A DNA stretch of 64,000 bases, from the NCBI RefSeq assembly GCF_001425385.1, contig NZ_LMQO01000001.1, positions 434,001 to 498,000 of the forward strand, in the 5' to 3' direction. The stretch's first letter is position 1. Each line of letters opens with the position of its first letter. The DNA is from Sphingomonas sp. Leaf407 (GTDB taxonomy: Bacteria; Pseudomonadota; Alphaproteobacteria; Sphingomonadales; Sphingomonadaceae). The position numbers and the translations under genes were made by a program. Shown piece by piece: positions 42,684-51,374 of the stretch. Below the pieces are notes generated by a model, which worked only from the letters and a program-made list of their open reading frames with translations, was not told the DNA's origin and made no database searches.

Positions 42684-43223
42684 TTACTTGCTTCGTTCCA
42701 CCTGCTCGAAGTCCAGTTCCACCGGGGTTGCCCGCCCGAAGATCGACACCGAAACCTTCACCTTCGACTTGTCGAAGTCCAGTTCCTCGACCACGCCGTT
42801 GAAGCTCGCGAACGGGCCGTCGAGCACCTTGACCGAATCGCCGATCTCGAAATCGACCTTGATCTTCTGCTTGGTGGGCGAGGCGGCGGCTTCTTCCTTG
42901 CTGTTGAGCATCCGCGTGGCTTCCGCCTCGCTGATCGCCTGCGGCTTGCCCGATGATCCCAGGAAGCCCGTCACCTTCGGCGTGTTCTTGACGAGGTGAT
43001 AGACCTGATCGTTCAGGTCCAGCTTCGCCAGCACGTATCCGGGCATGAACTTGCGCTCGGACTGCACCTTCTTGCCGCGCCGCACCTCGGTCACGTTCTC
43101 GGTCGGCACCTCGATCGCCTCGACCGCATGGTCAAGGCCAAGGCGCGTCGCCTCGGTCATGATCGAATCGCGGACCTTGCCCTCGAACCCCGAATAGGCG
43201 TGAATGATGTACCAACGCGACAT
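42684..43223 (-). CDS. nusG: Transcription termination/antitermination factor NusG
   Basis: NusG binds RNA polymerase, suppresses pausing and couples transcription to ribosomes and Rho. The 179-residue protein has the NGN domain (RWYIIHAYSGFEGKVRDSI, FMPGYVLAKLDLND, VTGFLGSSGKPQ) and a C-terminal KOW domain (FEIGDSVKVLDGPFASFNGVVEELD). It follows secE by 40 bases on the same strand. The usual downstream partner rplK is displaced by an inserted cassette. Confidence 0.98.
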   Translation of the reverse strand: MSRWYIIHAYSGFEGKVRDSIMTEATRLGLDHAVEAIEVPTENVTEVRRGKKVQSERKFMPGYVLAKLDLNDQVYHLVKNTPKVTGFLGSSGKPQAISEAEATRMLNSKEEAAASPTKQKIKVDFEIGDSVKVLDGPFASFNGVVEELDFDKSKVKVSVSIFGRATPVELDFEQVERSK

Positions 43224-43263
43224 GAAAGTCCTTTGAAGCTCGTGGGAGTGCGGGGTCGAGGCG

Positions 43264-43491
43264 TTACTGGGCGAGGCGCAGCAGCGCCTTCACGATCGCA
43301 TCGAACATCGAATCGACGCCAAGGAAGAAGATCGCGAGCAACGAGGTCATGATGACCACCATCACCGCGGTCATCACCGTTTCCTTGCGCGTCGGCCACG
43401 TCACCTTCGCGGTTTCCGCCTTAACCTGCCGCATGAATTCGACTGGAGTAACCTTGGCCACGCGCGCACCCTTGTTGCGGTTGATCGACAT
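43264..43491 (-). CDS. secE: Preprotein translocase subunit SecE
   Basis: SecE is the essential clamp subunit of the SecYEG channel. The 75-residue product has the conserved amphipathic FMRQVKAETAKVTWPTRKET and a single membrane helix AVMVVIMTSLLAIFFLGVDSMF. The ATG at 43491 gives 75 residues; a GTG at 43461 behind AAGGGTG would give the more usual 65 and cannot be excluded. It precedes nusG, with which it is co-transcribed. Confidence 0.96.
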   Translation of the reverse strand: MSINRNKGARVAKVTPVEFMRQVKAETAKVTWPTRKETVMTAVMVVIMTSLLAIFFLGVDSMFDAIVKALLRLAQ

Positions 43492-43612
43492 TTGGACACA
43501 AGGCCCCGTCCGGTCCCTTACAAGAACCGGCGCGGCCCATCCACGCTGTCGGATTGGGCATGGTATCTAGCGACGAACGCCGCCCCATGCAAGCAATGCC
43601 GGGCGGCGTCGC

Positions 43613-44191
43613 TCAGAGCAGGCTGACCGCCGCGAACCCGCCGACCAGCGCCACCACCAGCAACGTCCCGATCAGCGTCAGCCGCTTCTCGATGAAGTCC
43701 TGCACCGGCTGGCCATAGCGCTTGAGCAGGAACGCGATCAGGAAAAACCGGAACGCGCGGGTGATCGCCGCCGTCAGCACGAACATCCCGAAATTGAACT
43801 TGGCGAGCCCCGACGCGATCGTGACCAGCTTGAACGGGATCGGCGTCAGCCCTTTCAGCAGGATGATCGCCGCGCCGTATTTGGCGAACGACGCCTGGAA
43901 CGCGGTCGCCTTGTCCTGCAACCCGTACAGCTCGATCACCCAGCGCCCAACCGTGTCGAACAGGAAATACCCGATCGCATAGCCGACCATCGCCCCCAGC
44001 ACCGACGCGATCGTGCAGATCGCCGCGATCCGGTACGCCCGGGTACGATGCTGCAGGATGACCGGCACCAGCACGACATCGGGCGGGATCGGAAAGAACG
44101 AGCTTTCGCAAAACGACACGACGGCAAGGCTGCGCACCGCATGGCGATGGTTGGCAAGGCGAAGCGTCCAGTCATACAGCGCACGGAACAT
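43613..44191 (-). CDS. YqaA/DedA-like membrane protein
   Basis: A 192-residue inner-membrane protein of the YqaA branch of the VTT/DedA superfamily. The start MFRALYDWTLRLANHRHAVRSLAVVSFCESSFFPIPPDVVLVP contains the typical FxES and PIPPD motif, and LLKGLTPIPFKLVTIASG is the second half-motif with the conserved Pro. DedA-type proteins are linked to lipid scrambling and membrane homeostasis. ATG 44191 is 40 bases from the tRNA-Trp 3' end on the same strand. Confidence 0.88.
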   Translation of the reverse strand: MFRALYDWTLRLANHRHAVRSLAVVSFCESSFFPIPPDVVLVPVILQHRTRAYRIAAICTIASVLGAMVGYAIGYFLFDTVGRWVIELYGLQDKATAFQASFAKYGAAIILLKGLTPIPFKLVTIASGLAKFNFGMFVLTAAITRAFRFFLIAFLLKRYGQPVQDFIEKRLTLIGTLLVVALVGGFAAVSLL

Positions 44192-44230
44192 CGTCGGCGT
44201 CCAGATGGGGGAAGGGCGCGCGGGGTGCGC

Positions 44231-44306
44231 TGGCACGAGTGGAGGGATTCGAACCCCCGGCCCTCGGTTTTGGAGACCGATGCTCTACCAGCTGAGCTAC
44301 ACTCGT
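44231..44306 (-). tRNA. tRNA-Trp (CCA anticodon)
   Basis: A 76-nt tRNA on the minus strand. The acceptor stem ACGAGTG/CACTCGT is perfect, the D stem is GCTC/GAGC, and the anticodon stem TCGGT/ACCGA holds loop CTCCAAA with anticodon CCA. The T arm is GGGGG-TTCGAAT-CCCTC with one G-U pair. The discriminator is G and the 3' CCA is encoded. A tRNA-Trp upstream of secE-nusG is the usual order in proteobacteria. Confidence 0.97.
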
Positions 44307-44403
44307 GTGCGGAGGCGGCCTCTATCCCGGTCCAACCGGAAGCACAAGGCCGATTATTGGATAGCCGATCGGGCGGTCTGTAGGACAACGAAAACTTGCG
44401 GGT

Positions 44404-46158
44404 TCAGGCCGCGATCGCGTAGGGCTTGATCTCGCCTTCCAGATACAGTTTGCGCGCCTTGGCCCGGCTCAACTTGCCCGATGACGTGCGCGGCAGCGTG
44501 CGCGGCGGCACCAGCTCGATCACGCAGTTCATCCCCGTAACCGACCGGACACGCTCGCGAATTTCCTCGCGCAGCCGCTGCCGCTCGGCCTCGTCCGACG
44601 CGCGGCATTGCACCAGCACCGCCGGGGTTTCCTCGCCGCCCGGGGTGGTGATCGCGAAGGCGGCGATGTCGCCCGCCTTGAATCCGGGCAGTTGCTCGAC
44701 CGCCCATTCGATGTCCTGCGGCCAGTGATTCTTGCCATTGACGATAATCATGTCCTTGGCGCGGCCGACGATATAGACGTAACCCTCTGACATATAAGCC
44801 ATGTCGCCAGTGTCGAGCCAGCCATCGGCCATGCACGCCGCGGTCGCCTCGGGATCGCGGAAATAACCGCTCATCAGCGACGGGCCCTTGCACCACAGCT
44901 TGCCGATCGCGCGCTGCGGCAACAACGTGCCGTCCTCCTCGCGGATTTCGATCGCCATGTCCTTCACCGGCTTGCCGCAATTCACGATCGCGCGATACCG
45001 CTGCGGCCGGTCGGCGCGCCCCGCGTGACCGGAAAGTTCCGTCTCTTCAACCAGTTCGACGATGATCCCTTCGCCCGGCGGCATGATCGCCACCGCCAGC
45101 GTCGCTTCGGCAAGGCCATAGGACGGCAGGAACGCCGACGCCTTGAACCCGGCATCGGCAAAGGCATCGACGAACGACTGCATCACGTCGGGCCGGATCA
45201 TGTCCGCGCCGTTGCCGGCAAGCCGCCAGCGCGACAGGTCGAACCGGTCGGCCGCCTTGGTCTGGCTCGACATCCGCCGGGCGCAGATGTCGTAGCCAAA
45301 GGTGGGCGAGTAGGAAATCGAACTGCCGGTGTTGCGGGTGATAAGGTCGAGCCACGCCAGCGGCCGCCGCGCGAAATCCTCGGTTTTCAGATAGTCGGTC
45401 GACACCTGGTTGGCGACGACCGACAGGAAGCAGCCGACCAGCCCCATGTCGTGATACCATGGCAACCACGACACGCAGCGGTCCTCGGGGTTCACTTCCA
45501 TACCATGGCTGTGCGCCGACAGGTTGTTCAGCAGCGCGGCGTGGGTGATCTCGGTCCCGTGCGGGAAACGGGTCGAACCGCTCGAATATTGCAGGTAGCA
45601 GACATCGTCGGTGGCGGCCTGCGGTAGATCGCCGACCGGTGCGTCGCTGGCGGAAAAGCGTTCCCAGTCAATCCCTTCGACCCCGGCGACCCGCGCGGCT
45701 TCGCCCGCCATCGCTTCCAGTTCGGCCGGATAGAGCAAGGTCGTGGGATCGCAGCTCGCCAACTGCACGCGGAGCTGCTCGACATAGGCGTCGCGCCCGC
45801 CGAACGACGTGGGCAGCGGCAGGGGCACCGGCCACGCCCCGGCATAGACGACGCCGAAGAACAGCGCGGCGAACTCCGGCCCCGTCTCGGCGATCAGCGC
45901 GATGCGGTCCTTCGGCCGCACGCCATGCGCGATCAGCCGGTGCGCCTGCGCGAGCGCATCCTCGCGCATCTCGCGAAACGGGTAGGGGCGGGTGAGCGTG
46001 CCGCGTGCGTCGTGAAAGTTCAGCCCGCGTGTCCCCGTCGCGGCATAGTCCATCGCTTCGCCCAGCGTCGCGAAATCGGCGAAGCGGCGGGGGAGCGCGT
46101 CCATGGTCGGTGTCGCCACCGGCGTCGCTGCAACAGTTCCTTCAATATTCGTCGTCAT
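44404..46158 (-). CDS. Fatty acyl-AMP ligase
   Basis: A 584-residue adenylate-forming enzyme of the FAAL group, which activates fatty acids as acyl-adenylates and usually hands them to an acyl carrier protein rather than to CoA. The adenylation loop is LQYSSGSTRFPHG, the next motif SWLPWYHDMGLVGCFLS is typical of FAALs, and YGLAEATLAVA and GWLDTGDMAYMSEGYVYIVGRAKDMIIVNGKN follow. The C-terminal lobe ends PRTSSGKLSRAKARKLYLEGE with the catalytic Lys. No acyl carrier protein or PKS gene is adjacent, so the product (sphingolipid, lipid or secondary metabolite) is unknown. ATG 46158 was chosen; the open frame to 46251 is unlike the family. Confidence 0.9.
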   Translation of the reverse strand: MTTNIEGTVAATPVATPTMDALPRRFADFATLGEAMDYAATGTRGLNFHDARGTLTRPYPFREMREDALAQAHRLIAHGVRPKDRIALIAETGPEFAALFFGVVYAGAWPVPLPLPTSFGGRDAYVEQLRVQLASCDPTTLLYPAELEAMAGEAARVAGVEGIDWERFSASDAPVGDLPQAATDDVCYLQYSSGSTRFPHGTEITHAALLNNLSAHSHGMEVNPEDRCVSWLPWYHDMGLVGCFLSVVANQVSTDYLKTEDFARRPLAWLDLITRNTGSSISYSPTFGYDICARRMSSQTKAADRFDLSRWRLAGNGADMIRPDVMQSFVDAFADAGFKASAFLPSYGLAEATLAVAIMPPGEGIIVELVEETELSGHAGRADRPQRYRAIVNCGKPVKDMAIEIREEDGTLLPQRAIGKLWCKGPSLMSGYFRDPEATAACMADGWLDTGDMAYMSEGYVYIVGRAKDMIIVNGKNHWPQDIEWAVEQLPGFKAGDIAAFAITTPGGEETPAVLVQCRASDEAERQRLREEIRERVRSVTGMNCVIELVPPRTLPRTSSGKLSRAKARKLYLEGEIKPYAIAA

Positions 46159-46265
46159 TCTTGTCCAACTCACGGCACCATGGCGGGTAACACGCGGCTC
46201 CCAAGCGGATCGCCATAGCGACAACCGGCCGCGCGGCACAGTCCGTTTCAAAATCGCGGCGCACT

Positions 46266-46817
46266 ATGGCACAAACATGGCGCATGCCCCGTGAACCCCG
46301 CCGCCCGCCGCCCGCGCTGACCCAGCCGGCACTCGAACGCCTTGCGCTACGCTATGTCGAACGCTTCGCGACGACCCGCGCCAAGCTGCTCGATTATCTG
46401 CGCCGCAAGCTGCGCGAACGCGGCAGCGAAGGGGTGATCGACCCCGAAGCGCTGGCCGATCGCATGGTCGAACTGCGCTATGTCGACGATCTGGCGTTCG
46501 CGGAATCGCGCGTGGCGGCGATGGCCCGGCGGGGGCTGGGGCCACGCCGGGTGCGCGATGCGCTGCGCCACGCCGGGGTGGCCGGCGAGGACAGTAGCAC
46601 GCTGGACGAGGCGATCGACGAGGGGGCGGAGGCGACCGCCATGGCCTTTGCCCGGCGCCGCCGGATCGGCCCGTTCGCACCCGAACCGGTCGAGCGCGAC
46701 CAGCGCGAACGACAGATCGCGGCGATGGTCCGCGCCGGTCATGCACCGTCGCTCGCCCGGCGAATCGCGTCGATGACCGCCGACGACGTCCCGGACTTGC
46801 GTGAAGACCATGCTTAA
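46266..46817 (+). CDS. recX: RecX family regulatory protein
   Basis: RecX binds RecA filaments and limits recombinase activity. The 183-residue protein is a tandem of three-helix repeats: ALRYVERFATTRAKLLDYLRRKLRERG, VIDPEALADRMVELRYVDDLAFAESRVAAMARRGLGPRRVRDALRHAGV, and a C-terminal repeat with REIAAMVRAGHAPSLA-type sequence. The N-terminal end is Pro/Arg-rich and the start could be ATG 46266 or 46284. recA is not in the window. It diverges from the acyl-AMP ligase. Confidence 0.88.
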   Translation: MAQTWRMPREPRRPPPALTQPALERLALRYVERFATTRAKLLDYLRRKLRERGSEGVIDPEALADRMVELRYVDDLAFAESRVAAMARRGLGPRRVRDALRHAGVAGEDSSTLDEAIDEGAEATAMAFARRRRIGPFAPEPVERDQRERQIAAMVRAGHAPSLARRIASMTADDVPDLREDHA

Positions 46818-46882
46818 TCGCAAAGAAATCGTCGCGTTCGTGAAAGATCGTGTTAGGATGCGGGCAGGGGGATTGCAAATAT

Positions 46883-47464
46883 ATGCGCATGGAGGCTCGA
46901 ACCACCGCAGACGATTTCTCCGTCGTTTCGTCGGGCGTCGTGCCGTTCGACGATGATGCCGAGCCGGGAATCGCGATCGGCGGCGTCGTCAAATGGTTCG
47001 ACGTGACCCGCGGCTTCGGTTTCGTGGTCGCCGACGATCCGGACGTCGGTGATGTCCTCGTGCATTTTTCGGTGCTTCAGGATCATGGCCGCCGGACCCT
47101 TCCCGAAGGGGCGCGGATCATCTGCCACGCGGTACGCAAGGCGCGCGGCATGCAGGCGACCGAAATTCTCGAAATCGACCTGTCGAGCGCGATCGAACCG
47201 GTGCGTCGCCCCGCCGACCGCCCCGACCGCATGGCATTGGCCGATCAGGCGGGACCGTTCGAGCCGGTGACGGTAAAGTGGTTCAACCGCCTGAAAGGCT
47301 ATGGTTTTCTGGTTCGCATTAACGAACCCGGCGATGTGTTCGTCCATATGGAAACGCTGCGGCGCGGCGGGATTGAGGAAGTCGATCCCGAGGAGCGGCT
47401 TGTCGCGAGGATCGTCGATGGGCAGAAGGGGCCGCTGGCGATCGTGGTCGAAAAAGGCGAGTAA
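46883..47464 (+). CDS. Cold-shock protein with two CSD domains
   Basis: A 193-residue protein with two cold-shock domains joined by a charged linker. Domain 1 (about residues 30-100) has [20 protein letters not shown] and DVLVHFSVL; domain 2 (about 125-192) has [17 protein letters not shown] and DVFVHMETL. These are the RNP1 and RNP2 motifs that bind single-stranded nucleic acid, and two-domain CSPs are typical of alphaproteobacteria. ATG 46883 is preceded by AGGGGGA 10 bases upstream. It is followed closely by a DUF192 gene. Confidence 0.93.
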   Translation: MRMEARTTADDFSVVSSGVVPFDDDAEPGIAIGGVVKWFDVTRGFGFVVADDPDVGDVLVHFSVLQDHGRRTLPEGARIICHAVRKARGMQATEILEIDLSSAIEPVRRPADRPDRMALADQAGPFEPVTVKWFNRLKGYGFLVRINEPGDVFVHMETLRRGGIEEVDPEERLVARIVDGQKGPLAIVVEKGE

Positions 47465-47468
47465 GCGC

Positions 47469-47954
47469 GTGACATTGCAACGGATGGCCGCCGCGGCGGC
47501 ACTGGCGCTCGCCGCCGCGACGGGCGGCTGCCAGTCGGGCGGGAGCGACGCCGCCACCCAGGCCGGCGTCGCGACGAAGCGCGTCACCATCACGACCGCC
47601 GCCGGCAAGACCCATGACTTCACCGTCGAACTCGCCGCGACCGAAGCGCAGCAGCAGCGCGGGTTGATGTACCGCCCGTCGATTCCCGCCGATGGCGGCA
47701 TGTTGTTCGCGCCCTATCCGCCCGACGGCGGCCCGCCCAAACCGGCCAGCTTCTGGATGAAGAACACGCCCAGTGCGCTCGACATCCTGTTCATCCGTCC
47801 CGACGGCACCGTGGCGACCATCGCCGAAGACACCATTCCCTATTCCGAAATCCCCGTCGGATCGGGCGAGCCGGTGTCGGCCGTCCTCGAACTGGCCGGT
47901 GGCCGCGCCGCCGAACTGGGCATCGCGGCGGGCGACAAGGTGACGTGGAAATGA
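47469..47954 (+). CDS. DUF192 family exported protein
   Basis: A 161-residue protein with an N-terminal hydrophobic export signal ending in GGC, a possible but imperfect lipobox. The mature part is a DUF192 domain with EAQQQRGLMYRPSIPADGGMLF, SFWMKNTPSALDILFI and VLELAGGRAAELGI, the conserved features of the family. DUF192 has no established biochemical role. The start is probably GTG 47469, five bases after the cold-shock protein stop; ATG 47484 is the alternative. Confidence 0.85.
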   Translation: MTLQRMAAAAALALAAATGGCQSGGSDAATQAGVATKRVTITTAAGKTHDFTVELAATEAQQQRGLMYRPSIPADGGMLFAPYPPDGGPPKPASFWMKNTPSALDILFIRPDGTVATIAEDTIPYSEIPVGSGEPVSAVLELAGGRAAELGIAAGDKVTWK

Positions 47955-47999
47955 TCGGCACCGTTGCCCCATCCGCATCGGGGCGCTAAGCGGACCACC

Positions 48000-48392
48000 A
48001 TGGGTATCCTCGCGAACATCTTCACCTGGTGGAACGGTGCCACCTTTGGCACCTGGATGGGCCTGCGCGGCATGGCAAAGGTCGGTTCCGACCATCTCGG
48101 CAACGTCTATTATCAGGGCGGCAAGGATACCGCGGGGCAGCCGCGCCGCTGGGTCATCTATTCCGGCTCGAACGATGCCAGCCGCGTGCCGCCCGACTGG
48201 TTCAGTTGGCTGCACCACCAGATCGAGGGGACACCCGACGAATCGCTGCCGCCGGTGCGCCAGTGGCAGCAGGTCCCGATCGAGAACCAGACCGGCACCG
48301 CGCTCGCTTATCGCCCGCCCGGCGTGCTCGACAAGGGCGGCGCGCGGGTCCGCGCCACCGGCGATTATGAGGCGTGGAACCCCGACGCATGA
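48000..48392 (+). CDS. NDUFA12-like complex I accessory subunit
   Basis: A 130-residue protein of the NDUFA12 (B17.2) family, an accessory subunit of NADH:ubiquinone oxidoreductase shared by mitochondria and alphaproteobacteria. Landmarks are VGSDHLGNVYYQGG, RRWVIYSGSNDASRVPPDWFSWLHHQIEGTPDE and the C-terminal GDYEAWNPDA. It is a useful taxonomic marker for an alphaproteobacterial origin. Its stop overlaps the next start (ATGA), so NDUFA12 and DUF2155 are translated together. Confidence 0.95.
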   Translation: MGILANIFTWWNGATFGTWMGLRGMAKVGSDHLGNVYYQGGKDTAGQPRRWVIYSGSNDASRVPPDWFSWLHHQIEGTPDESLPPVRQWQQVPIENQTGTALAYRPPGVLDKGGARVRATGDYEAWNPDA

Positions 48393-49060
48393 CCCCGCGT
48401 CGCTGGCTGGTCGGGCTGGCGATCGTGGTGGTGGCGGGGCTGATCGGCTGGCTGGGCTGGACGCGGTGGCAGGATAGCCGCACCGCCACCGCACCGGTCG
48501 CCGCCGAGGTCGCCGTGCCCGATGCCGCGCGTCCGCGCACCGGTGGTGGTACCGAAGTCGTCAGTGTCGACACCGGGCTGGACGAACGGCTGCTGGCCGG
48601 TGCCACGCCGATGGCGCAGCGCGTCGCGGTGGTCGGGTTGCTCAACAAGCGCAACGGCGAAACCCGCGACCTGACGCTGAAACCCGGACAGGCGACGCGG
48701 GTCGGCGATGTCGTCGTCCGCCTGCGCGGGTGCGAGCGCACCGCGCCGTGGGAGCAGGAGCAATATACCGGCGCGTTCGTGCAACTGGACGTGCGCGGCG
48801 CCGACACCAAATGGCGCCGGGCATTTTCGGGCTGGCTGTTCAAGGAACGGCCGGCACTGAACGTCGTGCTCCACCCGATCTACGACGTGTGGCCCAAGAG
48901 CTGCACGATGTCCTTCCCCGAGGAAGGGCCGGAAACCGTATCGGCGGGCGGCGGCGCGACACCGTCGCCAACTGTCAGGCGGTCGAGCGCACCGAAATCG
49001 GCACCGGTGACGACACCGGCCGAATCGACCCCGATCGCGTCGGACAACAACGCCGAATAG
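48389..49060 (+). CDS. DUF2155 family protein
   Basis: A 223-residue exported or membrane-anchored protein: one N-terminal helix (LVGLAIVVVAGLIGWLGW), then a DUF2155 core about residues 75-170 with NKRNGETRDLTLKPGQATRVGDVVVRLRGCE and FSGWLFKERPALNVVLHPIYDVWPKSC. The last 50-60 residues are low-complexity (Ser, Thr, Pro, Ala) and are encoded antisense to the end of aat. DUF2155 genes regularly neighbour NDUFA12 and aat in alphaproteobacteria, but the usual same-strand order is altered here because aat is convergent. Confidence 0.88.
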   Translation: MTPRRWLVGLAIVVVAGLIGWLGWTRWQDSRTATAPVAAEVAVPDAARPRTGGGTEVVSVDTGLDERLLAGATPMAQRVAVVGLLNKRNGETRDLTLKPGQATRVGDVVVRLRGCERTAPWEQEQYTGAFVQLDVRGADTKWRRAFSGWLFKERPALNVVLHPIYDVWPKSCTMSFPEEGPETVSAGGGATPSPTVRRSSAPKSAPVTTPAESTPIASDNNAE

Positions 49061-49611
49061 CGCGCGCGGGGTATCTCGACCGCTCCCATCGATTCGAGAT
49101 GGTCGGTCTGGAACTGGCAGTCGAGCAGCCGATAGCCGCCCGCCCGCAGTCGCGCGACGAGCCACGCCAGCGCGACCTTGGAGGCGCTGGGCGCGCGGCT
49201 GACCATGCTTTCGCCGAAGAACGCACCGCCGATCGCAAGGCCGTATAGGCCGCCCGCTAGCCGATCGCCGTCCCACACCTCGACCGAATGGGCGAAGCCC
49301 AGCGCGTGCAGTTCGAGAAAAACCGCTTCGATCGGTCCGTTGATCCATGTTTCGGTGCGATCGGCCGCGCTTTCGGCGCACAGCGTAAGAATATCGGCAA
49401 AGGCACGATCGGCGGTGACGCGGTAGCGGTCGCGCACGATCAGCTTGCGCAACGTGCGCGACAGGTGAAACCCGTCGAGCGGGAGGACGCCGCGATATTT
49501 CGGTTCGACCCAATAGACGCCGGGCGCGTCGCGCGTATCGGCCATCGGGAAGATCCCGGCGGCATAGGCGCGCAGCACCATTGCCGGGTCGAGGCGGTCG
49601 CTATCGCTCAC
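48880..49611 (-). CDS. aat: Leucyl/phenylalanyl-tRNA-protein transferase
   Basis: Aat adds Leu or Phe to proteins with N-terminal Lys or Arg, marking them for ClpAP via the N-end rule. The 243-residue protein shows MVLRAYAAGIFPMADT, YWVEPKYRGVLPLDGFHLSRTLRK, WINGPIEAVFLELHALGFAHSVEVWDGDRLAGGLYGLAIGGAFFGESMVS and LLDCQFQTDHLESMGAVEIPR, all family signatures. The last 50-60 residues after ALLSDAIG are unlike the family and overlap DUF2155. GTG 49611 gives a plausible N-terminus (VSDSDRLDPAM). Confidence 0.93.
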   Translation of the reverse strand: MSDSDRLDPAMVLRAYAAGIFPMADTRDAPGVYWVEPKYRGVLPLDGFHLSRTLRKLIVRDRYRVTADRAFADILTLCAESAADRTETWINGPIEAVFLELHALGFAHSVEVWDGDRLAGGLYGLAIGGAFFGESMVSRAPSASKVALAWLVARLRAGGYRLLDCQFQTDHLESMGAVEIPRARYSALLSDAIGVDSAGVVTGADFGALDRLTVGDGVAPPPADTVSGPSSGKDIVQLLGHTS

Positions 49612-49731
49612 AGGACCGCACCGGTCGCGAACAACGGATGGCCGTGCGATGCGGCGATACGAAGGGCAGGGGCGGTCGGCATGGCCGGCCCACCCTATCA
49701 CCCCGCATCGCCGCGTCGAGGCGCTATCGGT

Positions 49732-50784
49732 TCATTTCCCCGCCAGCGCGCGGGCGATCGGTTCGATCATGTCCTCGGGGATGCGCCGGGCGATGACCGG
49801 CATCGTCGCCTGGCTCTTACGCGCGTCGACCACTTCCTTTTGGCCACGCCACTGGCGCAGCCGATCCGCGATATAGCCCGCCCGCTGCCCGTCGATCACC
49901 GGATAGCGGTTGGCCATGCCCGGTGTGTGGCAACTGCGACAGGCGGGGAGCTGCTGGTCGGGCAGGCCGCGCTCGATGATCCGCAGCGCCGCCGCATCGC
50001 GCGTCGGCCGCACGGCACCGCCGATCCCGTTCGGCATCGCCGCGAAGCGACGGGCAAGCGCGACCCGTTCCTCGGGCGTCAATTGCGCGGCGGCATTCCC
50101 CATCACCGCGCTCTGGCGGCGGCCGGTGGCATAGGCTTCGAGTGCTGCGGCGAGATAGCCCGGGTTCTGCCCGGCGAGGACCGGAATATCCTTCTGTCCC
50201 CGGCCCAGCCCGTCGCTGCCATGGCATCCCGCGCAACTGTCGAAGCGGCCGTTCGCCGCGCCGAACCCCTGCGCATTGCTGCCCGCGAGCAGGCGATATT
50301 CCTGCGGGCTCATCTTCGGCAGGCGGCGGACGAAGGCGACCATGCGGCGCACCTCGTCGGGCCGGTCCTTGGCACCCCATGCCGGCATGCCGCTGAACTT
50401 CACGCCATGTTCGAGGATCCAGTAGAGCTGCTTGTCGGTCCATTCCTTGGCGTTCTTCGCCAAATCGGGCGCGGGCGGCGTGGCCTTCTGCATCAACGGC
50501 AGCGGCCGGACGCCCGGCGCGCCGTGGCACGACGCGCAGGACGTGGCGTAATAGCCCGCCGCGCTCACCAGCCCGCTGGCGTCGGCGGCATCGTCGGGCA
50601 CGGTCAGCGCAGCGCGGGTCTGCACCGAATTGCGCATTACCCAGTGCAGGAACCAGTCGGTGACTGCCCAGTGCCCCGACGAGGCGGCGACATTGAACGC
50701 CCCCGACCACGCATAGGCCATGCCGAGCGCGAAAATGCCCAGCAGCGTCACGATCACGCGCTTCCACGTCAGGCGGATGGTCAT
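49732..50784 (-). CDS. Triheme cytochrome c, membrane-anchored
   Basis: A 350-residue cytochrome with one N-terminal membrane anchor (VIVTLLGIFALGMAYAWSGAF) and three heme-binding motifs: CASCH, CAGCH and CRSCH, near residues 84, 195 and 285. It probably carries electrons to the oxidase encoded upstream. Its ATG overlaps the stop of the CtaG-like gene (ATGA), tying it to the same operon. A Met ligand for each heme is not assigned here. Confidence 0.9.
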   Translation of the reverse strand: MTIRLTWKRVIVTLLGIFALGMAYAWSGAFNVAASSGHWAVTDWFLHWVMRNSVQTRAALTVPDDAADASGLVSAAGYYATSCASCHGAPGVRPLPLMQKATPPAPDLAKNAKEWTDKQLYWILEHGVKFSGMPAWGAKDRPDEVRRMVAFVRRLPKMSPQEYRLLAGSNAQGFGAANGRFDSCAGCHGSDGLGRGQKDIPVLAGQNPGYLAAALEAYATGRRQSAVMGNAAAQLTPEERVALARRFAAMPNGIGGAVRPTRDAAALRIIERGLPDQQLPACRSCHTPGMANRYPVIDGQRAGYIADRLRQWRGQKEVVDARKSQATMPVIARRIPEDMIEPIARALAGK

Positions 50785-51374
50785 GGCTGCGGCTCCGGTT
50801 GACGTAGCAGCGTCGCGAGAAGCGCCAGGCCGCCGAGGAAATAGCTGGCCGCCCCGACCATCAGCATCACGACGCCGCCCAGTTGCTGGTCGGCGAGCGG
50901 ATCGTGCATCCCATGCGCCATCGCCGGATAGAGCGGGCGGGGGGCAAGGCCGATCAGCGCGCCGAGCAACGTCATGTGCATCGAGGTCAGCAGCAGCGCA
51001 CCAACCCCCCCCGCGCGCCGGTCGCGCCCGGTGCCGAGCACGGCGGCCCAGAGCAGCAGCCCGGCGGCGAGGAACGACGCCTGTTCGACGACCATCGCCA
51101 CGATCGACCGATCGGCGAGCAGGCGCAGCGCGGGCAGATGCCAGCCCCACACCGTCACCAGCTCGACCAGCGACATGCCAAGCGGCGTGACGATCGTCGG
51201 CCAGCGCCGTGCCGGGTCAAACCGTCCGTCGCTCAGGCCGAACGCGATCAAGGGCGCAGCGATCGCGACGGCGATCATATGCCCCGCCATATGGCCGACC
51301 ATTCCCGCCTGCGCCGCCGCCAGCCAGCCGGCGGGCAGTAGCGCGCCGCCGATGAGGAACGCCGCGCGCTTCAC
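50781..51374 (-). CDS. CtaG-like (caa3-type) cytochrome oxidase assembly membrane protein
   Basis: A 197-residue protein with about six hydrophobic segments. HMAGHMIAVAIAAPLIAFG near residue 35, WGWHLPALRLLADRSIVAMVVEQASFLAAGLLLW and SMHMTLLGALIGLAPRPLYP are the His/Met-containing segments of the caa3 CtaG family, thought to take part in copper insertion. It starts with GTG 51374, whose GTGA overlaps the upstream stop. It is shorter than many members. Confidence 0.8.
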   Translation of the reverse strand: MKRAAFLIGGALLPAGWLAAAQAGMVGHMAGHMIAVAIAAPLIAFGLSDGRFDPARRWPTIVTPLGMSLVELVTVWGWHLPALRLLADRSIVAMVVEQASFLAAGLLLWAAVLGTGRDRRAGGVGALLLTSMHMTLLGALIGLAPRPLYPAMAHGMHDPLADQQLGGVVMLMVGAASYFLGGLALLATLLRQPEPQP

